Positions 1 through 6,738 of a DNA stretch of 64,000 nt are shown here, piece by piece. The stretch spans positions 434,001 through 498,000 of the forward strand of contig NZ_JABSNU010000004.1 in assembly GCF_013266735.1 (NCBI RefSeq). The letters run 5' to 3'. Each line of letters opens with the position of its first letter. Within the stretch, counting starts at the first letter, position 1. The DNA is from Pedobacter foliorum. GTDB taxonomy: Bacteria; Bacteroidota; Bacteroidia; Sphingobacteriales; Sphingobacteriaceae. Below the pieces are notes generated by a model. The model made no database searches. It worked only from the letters and a program-made list of their open reading frames with translations, and had not been told where the DNA came from. The position numbers were made by a program, and so were the translations under genes.

Positions 1-530
1 ACCGAGAAATTCTTTCCGGAGAATGTACCTGATCCACTAACGGCAACTTCTGAATCTTTGGCTTTCCCGTTAATTGACAGGCCGCCTGAGCCGCTGATTG
101 CACCTTCGAACTTAGTTACAGTTGCTGAGGCTTTGATGTTGCCAGAGCCACTTACAGCAACGCTTAATGAGGAAGAATTAATTGTTCCATCAACGTCTAT
201 ACTTCCGGAGCCGCTCAATCCTAATGAGGTGATCTTTTTGGCAGTAATATAGGCTGTGATTTTTGCATTTTTGAATTTTTTAAACCAGTCGTTCCACTTT
301 GTTTTTGGCTTAATGGTAAGAACGCCATTTTTTACTTCGGTAATAAGGTTGTCTATAGCTTCCTGATCTCCTTCTAATTTAAGGCTTTCTGTGTTGCCAA
401 GCTTAACTATGGCATTAATAGAACCACCTATTTCGATTCCTGTAAAATTACTTACTTGTCTCTGTTGAGCTTTGCTGGTTATTCCAATTGCTAAGAATGC
501 CAGGATTAGTATTGAACTTAATTTTTTCAT
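1..530 (-). CDS. DUF2807 (head GIN domain) exported protein, 3' end cut by window
   Basis: The reverse strand reads from ATG at 530-528 to the window edge, so only the N-terminal ~176 residues are present. The start MKKLSSILILAFLAIGITSKAQ is shown by a lysine pair, a hydrophobic core and an AQ end, typical of a Bacteroidota signal peptide. The mature part (VSNFTGIEIGGSINAIVK, then LSGSGSI, VSGSGNI, ISGSGGL and VSGSGTF) has the repeated SGSG turns of the DUF2807 putative auto-transporter adhesin head GIN domain, a right-handed beta-solenoid-like fold. It is probably periplasmic or surface exposed; its function is not established. It lies downstream of the M1 peptidase gene on the same strand. 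The family call is confident, the role unknown. Confidence 0.8.
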   Translation of the reverse strand, partial: MKKLSSILILAFLAIGITSKAQQRQVSNFTGIEIGGSINAIVKLGNTESLKLEGDQEAIDNLITEVKNGVLTIKPKTKWNDWFKKFKNAKITAYITAKKITSLGLSGSGSIDVDGTINSSSLSVAVSGSGNIKASATVTKFEGAISGSGGLSINGKAKDSEVAVSGSGTFSGKNFS

Positions 531-593
531 TTTGTTTAGGTTTTTCTATATGACGCAGAGAAAAGCAATTAGTTGCACCTTATTTATAAATTT

Positions 594-2249
594 CTATGAT
601 TTTTTAAGTTTAATATAAAAGTTCCTGTCAGCTTTGAAAGTATCCGCTGTTATGCCTTTGCCTAATTCTGCTGTTTTCCACTGTGTAGAGGGATGTAGGA
701 GTGAAAAGGAGTTCTCTTTTAGAGTTACCCTAACCGGCATATCAAAATTCTTTACATCAGCTAGCCATCGGTAAGATAGTTTTGAGCCGTCAACCTTATA
801 TTCCAAAGTAGGGATGTTTGCATAACGAAGGTACTGGTCAAATATTTTATCCAGCTTTAAGCCACTTTGTTTTGCGATGTAATTTTCTACCTCTTGTGTG
901 GTAACGGTTTTATGATAGAATGTTTTATTTAATCCTCTTAATATGTTTTTGAACTTCTCATCATCATTAATCAACTGACGGATGGCGTGGATCATGTTTG
1001 CACCTTTGTAGTACATATCGCCTGATCCTTCATTGTTGACGTTATATTGCCCGATGATTGGAATGTCGTTACGGACGTTGTGTCTGATGCCTACAACATA
1101 ATCTGAACCGGCTTGTTTGCCATGCTCTGATTCTGTGAATAGGGTTTCAGAATAGTTTGTGAAAGCTTCATGAATCCACATGTCGGCGATATCTTTTGAG
1201 GTGATGTTGTTTCCAAACCATTCATGTCCACTTTCGTGGATAGTGATGAAGTCGAATTTTAAACCCCAACCTGAATCTGACAGGTCTCTTCCAGAGTATC
1301 CCATTTTAAATTGATTGCCATAGGCAACAGCACTTTGGTGCTCCATGCCTAAATGGGGAGCCTGTACCAGTTTATATCCATCTTCATAAAAAGGATAAGG
1401 ACCGAACCAATACTCAAAAGATTTTAGCATTGGTTTTACATCTGCATCCCAATGGGGGCGAGCTTTTACGCTGTCTTCTTTTAGCGACCAGTAATCAAGT
1501 GATAAATTGCCTTTTTCTCCCTGATATTGATCAGACCAGTGTGCGTATTTACCAACGTAAAAAGTTACGTTGTAGTTGTTGATTGGATTGGCTACAAACC
1601 AATTGTATTGTGTATAGCCATCTGGTTTTTGAACAGTACTTCTTAAACGACCATTTGAAATATCCTGAAGGTCTTTAGGTACACTTATGCTGATTAGCAT
1701 ACTGTCAACCTCGTCACTTTGATGATCTTTGTTTGGCCACCAGCAGCTAGCGCCGAAGCCCTGACAAGCAACAGAAACCCATGGATCGCCCGATTTATCT
1801 TTGGTAAAGATAAATCCCCCATCCCAAGGCGGGTTCTTTGCTATGACCGGATTGCCTGAATAGAATACGGTAAAGCTTTCTTTTGCACCTTTTTTAATCT
1901 CGGCAGGAAATGTTACAAAGACTGCATTGAACTCCCTTTTGAAAGGTAGTTCTGCACCATTAAATATAACCTTGTCAACTTTAAGGTTGTCGAACAGGTC
2001 AAATTGTAGCTTGTTGAAGTTTTGAGTTGCAGTAAACTTAAACTCATTGCTTCCACTTATGGCTTTGTTATCGATGTCTATTTTGACATCAAGGTGGTAG
2101 TAATTGATGTCGTAACAGGTTCTTAATGGAGTAAGTGCACCTCTAAGGCTATCAGCTCTGGAAGATTTTACTGCTCCGCTAAGTAATTGTGCATTGGCGG
2201 AGTTTATGGTACACAGTAACGCGGCAATACCGAATAATAGCTTCTTCAT
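594..2249 (-). CDS. M1 family aminopeptidase, exported
   Basis: A 551-residue protein with signal peptide (residues 1-20, ending in NANA-Q). Zinc site HESGHEW has His338, Glu339 and His342, and the third ligand Glu361 lies in IHEAFTNYSE, giving the HExxH-x18-E pattern of M1 gluzincins. GMEHQ at 301-305 stands where M1 enzymes have GxMEN, the exopeptidase motif that binds the substrate N-terminus. The N-terminal beta domain (about 45-235) precedes the catalytic domain. The protein is shorter than the ~850-900 residue PepN type and lacks its long C-terminal helical domain. It starts 4 bp after the stop of the upstream S15-like gene, so the two are likely co-transcribed for extracytoplasmic peptide breakdown. 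The family is certain; its substrate is not. Confidence 0.9.
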   Translation of the reverse strand: MKKLLFGIAALLCTINSANAQLLSGAVKSSRADSLRGALTPLRTCYDINYYHLDVKIDIDNKAISGSNEFKFTATQNFNKLQFDLFDNLKVDKVIFNGAELPFKREFNAVFVTFPAEIKKGAKESFTVFYSGNPVIAKNPPWDGGFIFTKDKSGDPWVSVACQGFGASCWWPNKDHQSDEVDSMLISISVPKDLQDISNGRLRSTVQKPDGYTQYNWFVANPINNYNVTFYVGKYAHWSDQYQGEKGNLSLDYWSLKEDSVKARPHWDADVKPMLKSFEYWFGPYPFYEDGYKLVQAPHLGMEHQSAVAYGNQFKMGYSGRDLSDSGWGLKFDFITIHESGHEWFGNNITSKDIADMWIHEAFTNYSETLFTESEHGKQAGSDYVVGIRHNVRNDIPIIGQYNVNNEGSGDMYYKGANMIHAIRQLINDDEKFKNILRGLNKTFYHKTVTTQEVENYIAKQSGLKLDKIFDQYLRYANIPTLEYKVDGSKLSYRWLADVKNFDMPVRVTLKENSFSLLHPSTQWKTAELGKGITADTFKADRNFYIKLKKS

Positions 2250-2253
2250 TAAA

Positions 2254-4131
2254 TTATTGTTTTAATACAGTTACGGTTAGTGAAGAAGAATTGTGCACAT
2301 CATGAAAAATGCGATGAGTAGCTTTTTGGAAATCACTTGGTTCAGCCTGATAGATGTCCATAAATTTTTGCGGGTTTCTATCAGCAAGTGGAAACCATGA
2401 ATTTTGTATTTGGATCATGATTCTGTGGCCTTTTTTGAATGTATGCGCAACATCAGGTAGGGCATAGTTGACCTTGGTGATTTCTCCTGGATTAATGGCT
2501 TCCGGTTTTTCAAAGCTATTGCGGTATTTTCCACGCATAATTTCTCCACGTACCAACATTTGATATCCTCCCATAATCAGGTTTTTGGGATTTGTTGCCG
2601 GATTGGGTGTGTTTTCTGGATACACATCAATTAATTTTACTACATAATCGGCATCAGAACCTGTTGTAGATACTACAAGGTTGGCTAATAGTGAGCCTGT
2701 TAATGTGATGTCTTCTGTTAAGGTGTCAGTTTGGTATACTTTAACATCAGGTCTACGTGCAGCGAAACGTTGATCATCAATCATGTATTCGCGTGTTCTT
2801 CTGGCCTGAACTCCATCCTGATAAGGAATCGGACTATTCGGGTCACTTACATACTCATCCCAACTATCTGTTCTTTGGACTTTTTCGAAACTTAACTTAC
2901 CATTGGGTTGTAAATACAGGTTTTTGGTCTCCGTATCTTTAGGTGGCCATGTGCTGAACTTTTTCCATTGGTTACTGCCGGTTACAAAGATGTTGGCTTC
3001 TGCAGGATTAAAATCGCCTTCGCCTTTAAGGTAATGTTTGAAGAAGGGAAGCTCAAAGTTTTCCTGATAATAGGTACTGGTCGGTTGTCCGAATTCTATG
3101 TCGCCAAAGCTACTCCCGGTACTGCGTACCCAACCTCCATGATACCATGGACCCATAACCAAGATATTGCTGGCTTTAGGGTTTTGTTTCTCGATAGTTT
3201 TATAGGTGGCAAAAGTACCGTATGCATCTTCTGCATCGAAGAAACCACCCACTACCATAACTGCAGGTTTTACATTAACTAAATGTGGTTGGATGTTACG
3301 TGCTTGCCAAAAAGTATCCAGGTTAGGGTGGGCAAATAGATCATTCCAAAACTTAATGCTGTCGGCAAAGTATTTATCTTTTAGGTTTTTAACTGAGCCT
3401 GACTCAAGATAGAAACGGTAGTTGTCTTGTATTGGGAATTCGAAACCTTTTGGCCCTTTATCTGGAGTAATTGGCATTGGTCTGGGAACACCAAAGATAC
3501 TCATGAAACTAAATGCATCGGCTAAGAATAAAGTTCCATTGTGGTGGAAATCATCGCCACGATACCAGTCGGTAACAGGTGCCTGCGGAGAAACGGCCTT
3601 TAAAGCAGGGTGTGAACCAGGTAAAGATGTAGTAGAATAAAACCCTGGATAAGAAATCCCGTAGATACCGGCTTTACCATTGTTGTTTTCAATGTTCTTT
3701 ACCAACCAGTCGATTGTATCATAGGTATCCGTACTTTCATCTATGTCCTTTTTGCTTTTTTTATTGACTACCTGTGGTCTGATATCTTCGAATGTGCCTT
3801 CGCTCATCCACTTACCTCTCACATCCTGATATACAAATATGAATCCTTCTCTCATCATTGCCGGGAAGTTACCCAAACTGGTTTTGTATTTATCGGCTCC
3901 GTAAGGGGCAACGGTATACGGGGTTCTATTAATTAGAAAGGGGTACTTTTTTGTTTTATCTTTTGGGATATAGATTGACGTAAATAATTTAACACCATCT
4001 CTCATGGTAATACTACGTTCAATTTTAGTATAATTTTCTTTTACATATGCCGAATCAGACTGCTGGGCAAAAAGAGATGAGAATGTAAAAATGTTGATAG
4101 CAACAAGCCAAAGGAATTTAATACGGGCCAT
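2254..4131 (-). CDS. CocE/NonD (S15) family hydrolase, alpha-amino-acid ester hydrolase-like
   Basis: A 625-residue secreted alpha/beta hydrolase with signal peptide 1-22 (ends LFAQ). The nucleophile elbow GISYPG places Ser160. Asp299 in GFFDAEDAYG and His331 in GPWYHGGW complete a triad, and their 32-residue spacing and surrounding motifs resemble alpha-amino acid ester hydrolases more than bacterial cocaine esterase. The C-terminal part (about 440-620) is the jelly-roll X-Pro dipeptidyl-peptidase C-terminal domain, ending in the family motif region with GHRIMIQI and SWFPLADRNPQ. Known relatives hydrolyse or transfer N-terminal amino acyl groups, including beta-lactam side chains. It is the first gene of a probable operon with the M1 aminopeptidase. 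The exact substrate is inference. Confidence 0.85.
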   Translation of the reverse strand: MARIKFLWLVAINIFTFSSLFAQQSDSAYVKENYTKIERSITMRDGVKLFTSIYIPKDKTKKYPFLINRTPYTVAPYGADKYKTSLGNFPAMMREGFIFVYQDVRGKWMSEGTFEDIRPQVVNKKSKKDIDESTDTYDTIDWLVKNIENNNGKAGIYGISYPGFYSTTSLPGSHPALKAVSPQAPVTDWYRGDDFHHNGTLFLADAFSFMSIFGVPRPMPITPDKGPKGFEFPIQDNYRFYLESGSVKNLKDKYFADSIKFWNDLFAHPNLDTFWQARNIQPHLVNVKPAVMVVGGFFDAEDAYGTFATYKTIEKQNPKASNILVMGPWYHGGWVRSTGSSFGDIEFGQPTSTYYQENFELPFFKHYLKGEGDFNPAEANIFVTGSNQWKKFSTWPPKDTETKNLYLQPNGKLSFEKVQRTDSWDEYVSDPNSPIPYQDGVQARRTREYMIDDQRFAARRPDVKVYQTDTLTEDITLTGSLLANLVVSTTGSDADYVVKLIDVYPENTPNPATNPKNLIMGGYQMLVRGEIMRGKYRNSFEKPEAINPGEITKVNYALPDVAHTFKKGHRIMIQIQNSWFPLADRNPQKFMDIYQAEPSDFQKATHRIFHDVHNSSSLTVTVLKQ

Positions 4132-4215
4132 TATAGGTTAATAAGTTATGAAATAGTAAATATAGTGAATGGAAATGTTTTAGGCTAATATGTATCAGAT
4201 TTAACCTAGGTTTAC

Positions 4216-4223
4216 TAACTTTG
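4216..4223 (+). promoter_or_regulatory. Putative -7 element of lpdA promoter (TAACTTTG)
   Basis: TAACTTTG fits the Bacteroidota sigma-ABfr -7 consensus TAnnTTTG at every fixed position. It lies about 22 bp before the ATG at 4245. A clear -33 TTG at the right distance is not visible. The TTG inside this element (4221) could be mistaken for a start codon; its place in the promoter argues against that. Confidence 0.5.
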
Positions 4224-4244
4224 GGAAATAAAAAAACCTTTGAT

Positions 4245-5651
4245 ATGCAATACGATGTAGTTGTAATTGGCTCGGGCCCGGGCGGTTATGTTGGAGCAAT
4301 AAGATGTGCCCAATTAGGCCTAAAAACGGCAGTTATAGAAAAATATAAAACTTTTGGTGGTACCTGCTTAAATGTTGGTTGTATTCCATCTAAAGCATTG
4401 TTAGATTCTTCAGAGCATTTCCACAATGCTGCTCATACTTTTAAAACCCATGGTATTGATCTTAAAGATTTAAAGGTTGATATGCCACAGATGATTGCCC
4501 GCAAAAATGATGTTGTGGCTCAAAACACTGCCGGTATCCAGTATCTTTTTAAGAAAAACAAAATTGATGCATTTGAAGGAGTAGGTTCATTTGTTGATAA
4601 GAATACTATAAAAATTACCAATGCTGAAGGTAAATCAGAAACGATCACTGCTAAAAATGTAATTATCGCTTCGGGATCTAAACCTACTGCGCTTCCGTTT
4701 TTACCGGTAGATAAAAAACGTATCATTACTTCAACTGAAGCTTTGAACATTACCGAAGTACCTAAACAAATGATTGTTATTGGTGGTGGCGTAATTGGTT
4801 TGGAGTTAGGTTCTGTTTATGCTCGTTTAGGTACAAAAGTATCTGTTGTTGAGTTTATGCCTTCTATTATCGGTACAATGGATGCTGGTTTAGGTAAAGA
4901 ATTGCAACGTGTTTTAAAGAAATCTTTAGGCATGGAGTTTTATATGGGCCATAAGGTTACCGGTGCAACTACAAAAGGCAAAAAGGTAACTGTAACGGCT
5001 GATAATGCTAAAGGTGAGCAAATACAACTTGAAGCTGATTATTGTATCGTTGCTGTTGGTCGTACTGCTTATACTGCTGGTTTAGGCTTAGAAAATATTG
5101 GCATCCAAACTGAAGAAAGAGGAAACAAAATTCCTGTTAACGAGCATCTTGAAACTTCAGTTCCTGGAGTTTATGCTATTGGTGATGTTATTAAAGGTGC
5201 TATGCTTGCGCATAAAGCTGAAGATGAAGGTATTTATGTAGCTGAGAGATTGGCGGGACAAAAACCACATATCAACTATAACCTTATTCCCGGTGTTGTT
5301 TATACCTGGCCTGAGGTTGCATCTGTAGGTTATACTGAAGAGCAATTAAAAGAAAAAGGTGTTCAATATAAAGCAGGTTCATTCCCATTCAAAGCAAGTG
5401 GAAGAGCTAAAGCTAGTATGGATACTGATGGTTTCGTGAAAGTATTGGCTGATGCTAAAACTGATGAAATTCTTGGAGTTCATATGATTGGCCCTCGTGC
5501 TGCTGATATGATTGCAGAAGCGGTAGTAGCTATGGAATTCCGTGCTTCTGCTGAAGACATTGCAAGAATTTGTCATGCACACCCAACCTATACTGAAGCA
5601 CTTAAAGAGGCGGCTATGGCAGCCACTGAAAATAGAGCTATTCATATTTAA
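4245..5651 (+). CDS. lpdA: Dihydrolipoyl dehydrogenase (E3)
   Basis: FAD-dependent E3 subunit that reoxidises dihydrolipoamide in pyruvate, 2-oxoglutarate and branched-chain dehydrogenase complexes and as the glycine-cleavage L protein. 468 residues. The FAD-binding fingerprint is VVIGSGPGGY at the N-terminus. The redox disulfide is Cys41/Cys46 in GGTCLNVGCIPSK. The NAD-binding motif is VIGGGVIGLELG. A second FAD contact is seen in VYAIGDV, and the His-Glu active site supplied by the partner subunit is in CHAHPTYTEA near the C-terminus. An in-frame TTG at 4221 falls within the -7 promoter box, so the ATG at 4245 is chosen; it yields the canonical start MQYDVVVIG. A convergent terminator follows. 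Cytoplasmic housekeeping enzyme. Confidence 0.95.
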   Translation: MQYDVVVIGSGPGGYVGAIRCAQLGLKTAVIEKYKTFGGTCLNVGCIPSKALLDSSEHFHNAAHTFKTHGIDLKDLKVDMPQMIARKNDVVAQNTAGIQYLFKKNKIDAFEGVGSFVDKNTIKITNAEGKSETITAKNVIIASGSKPTALPFLPVDKKRIITSTEALNITEVPKQMIVIGGGVIGLELGSVYARLGTKVSVVEFMPSIIGTMDAGLGKELQRVLKKSLGMEFYMGHKVTGATTKGKKVTVTADNAKGEQIQLEADYCIVAVGRTAYTAGLGLENIGIQTEERGNKIPVNEHLETSVPGVYAIGDVIKGAMLAHKAEDEGIYVAERLAGQKPHINYNLIPGVVYTWPEVASVGYTEEQLKEKGVQYKAGSFPFKASGRAKASMDTDGFVKVLADAKTDEILGVHMIGPRAADMIAEAVVAMEFRASAEDIARICHAHPTYTEALKEAAMAATENRAIHI

Positions 5652-5670
5652 TAGGACTAACATGTATAAA

Positions 5671-5706
5671 AGTAAAGGCTTTAGATTATTCTAAGGCCTT
5701 TACTTT
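5671..5706. terminator. Bidirectional terminator hairpin between lpdA and the gene at 5686
   Basis: Arms AGTAAAGGCTTTAGA and TCTAAGGCCTTTACT surround a short loop and are followed by T-rich sequence on the plus strand. The left part is just after lpdA; the right part contains the last codons and stop of the opposite-strand gene, so one structure could serve both convergent genes. Confidence 0.6.
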
Positions 5707-6507
5707 TAAAGCAGGGTACGTTTCGTATAAGGCCTTTACGGCGATTTCTATAAGTCTTAAATTCTCATCTTGATGTCCATGCTGAACTTCCACGTTAATG
5801 TAAGGGATGTTTCTACTCATTGCATAAACAGATAGAGAGCCGTCATCCGGAGCTTCGGCTGATTGTAGTATCACGTTTACGTTTGCTTTCTTTAGATGAT
5901 TAAATAGCTTTAGATCTGTTACAAGAATAAGATCATCGTTATCCATGTCAAAGTTAATGTAGACGGAGTCTGCGGCGCTTTTAAGCGGATATCCTTCCAG
6001 GTATGATGAAATACCAAATCCACCATCTGCATTGTTATGTAGGGTGAAAATGTATCCTAGTTTTTTAGGGTTGTAATAATTGAGGATCAATTTGCCGGTT
6101 CGTTCTAACTGCATAAGAACTTCGTCATTATCTACATTGCCATATTTTGCAAGTCCCATAATAATTCCTTCCTGGGTATAAATGCTATTCGGATCTGTTT
6201 GGAAATTGAAGCCGTCGTTTGAGAATTTGAAATTTCTTGTGCCTCCGTATTGGCAGTCTATGATGCAACCACCATTAAATTGTATGTATTCAAAGGCGGC
6301 TTTTACGCCAGTATCTTCATCGTCATGAATAGCAAGGAAACTAACTTTTGGTTTTCCAAAACTGTATTTTACAAGGTTGATGTCCAGGTCATTTAATGCA
6401 ATAGCATTTGTATCTGTTAGCATTCCTTCAAAAACGGGAGGGTGTTGTGCTTTTATTTTAAATGAAATGGTACACAACAGCAAGAATAATATAATGTGCT
6501 TCGGCAT
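5686..6507 (-). CDS. Exported protein of unknown function, possible zinc hydrolase
   Basis: I do not recognise this 273-residue protein by name. A signal peptide is clear (residues 1-20, hydrophobic ILFLLLCTISF, ending KAQ). The mature region carries His61-x-x-Glu64 in AIHDDEDTG, His157 in LHNNADGG and Glu240 in INVEVQHGH. This HxxE / His / Glu order and spacing (about 93 and 83 residues) recalls M14-type zinc carboxypeptidases and the AstE/aspartoacylase superfamily, where HxxE plus a later His bind zinc and a late Glu is catalytic. That similarity is my inference; the local motifs are not canonical. The gene is flanked by a terminator at its 3' end and by a palindrome, a hairpin and a repeat upstream, so it is probably monocistronic. 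Confidence 0.7.
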   Translation of the reverse strand: MPKHIILFLLLCTISFKIKAQHPPVFEGMLTDTNAIALNDLDINLVKYSFGKPKVSFLAIHDDEDTGVKAAFEYIQFNGGCIIDCQYGGTRNFKFSNDGFNFQTDPNSIYTQEGIIMGLAKYGNVDNDEVLMQLERTGKLILNYYNPKKLGYIFTLHNNADGGFGISSYLEGYPLKSAADSVYINFDMDNDDLILVTDLKLFNHLKKANVNVILQSAEAPDDGSLSVYAMSRNIPYINVEVQHGHQDENLRLIEIAVKALYETYPALKVKALE

Positions 6508-6525
6508 ATTCTATGTAAATACAAC

Positions 6526-6545
6526 AAAACAATTATAATTGTTTT
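6526..6545. promoter_or_regulatory. 20-bp perfect palindrome upstream of the exported protein gene
   Basis: AAAACAATTATAATTGTTTT is a perfect 20-bp palindrome starting 18 bp upstream of the ATG at 6507 on the minus strand. It could be an operator or part of a 5' leader structure. No regulator is encoded beside it, so function is unknown. Confidence 0.35.
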
Positions 6546-6555
6546 TAACTGTTAT

Positions 6556-6600
6556 AACAAAACGAGGGTGATCATAATTTATGATCACCCTCGTTTTGTT
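6556..6600. terminator. Strong hairpin (20-bp perfect arms)
   Basis: The left arm at 6556-6575 (starting AACAAAACGAGGGTG) and right arm at 6581-6600 are perfect complements around a 5-nt AATTT loop. It lies past the end of the RND operon (which runs leftward) and upstream of the 5686-6507 gene. A diverged version of the same hairpin occurs at 39767-39800, again beside a CTGAATTTATTTCAG repeat, so it may be part of a repeat element as well as a terminator. Confidence 0.6.
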
Positions 6601-6610
6601 ATTTTCGTTA

Positions 6611-6683
6611 TCCTGAATTTATTTCAGGACCTCACAAGAGAAAGGAAGTCTTGCTAATGCGAGGTCCTGAAATAAATTCAGGA
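6611..6683. repeat. REP-like palindromic repeat, copy 1
   Basis: Two perfect 23-bp inverted arms (6611-6633 and 6661-6683, core TCCTGAATTTATTTCAGGA) flank a 27-nt loop containing CAAGAGAAAGGAAG. Each arm core is itself palindromic (CTGAATTTATTTCAG, one imperfect centre). Related copies lie at 17377-17460, 33327-33426 and 39733-39757. It sits 3' of the RND pump gene. The arrangement of paired inverted palindromes resembles REP/BIME elements. Confidence 0.75.
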
Positions 6684-6738
6684 TGGCAGGCGCGACTTAT
6701 TTTGTACACGCTCTTTTTGTTATTAGCGACTATGATTA

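Noticed and set aside
4221..4244. Longer lpdA start at TTG 4221
   Set aside because: It lies within a -7 promoter element, and homologous E3 proteins begin at the MxYDVVVIG block.
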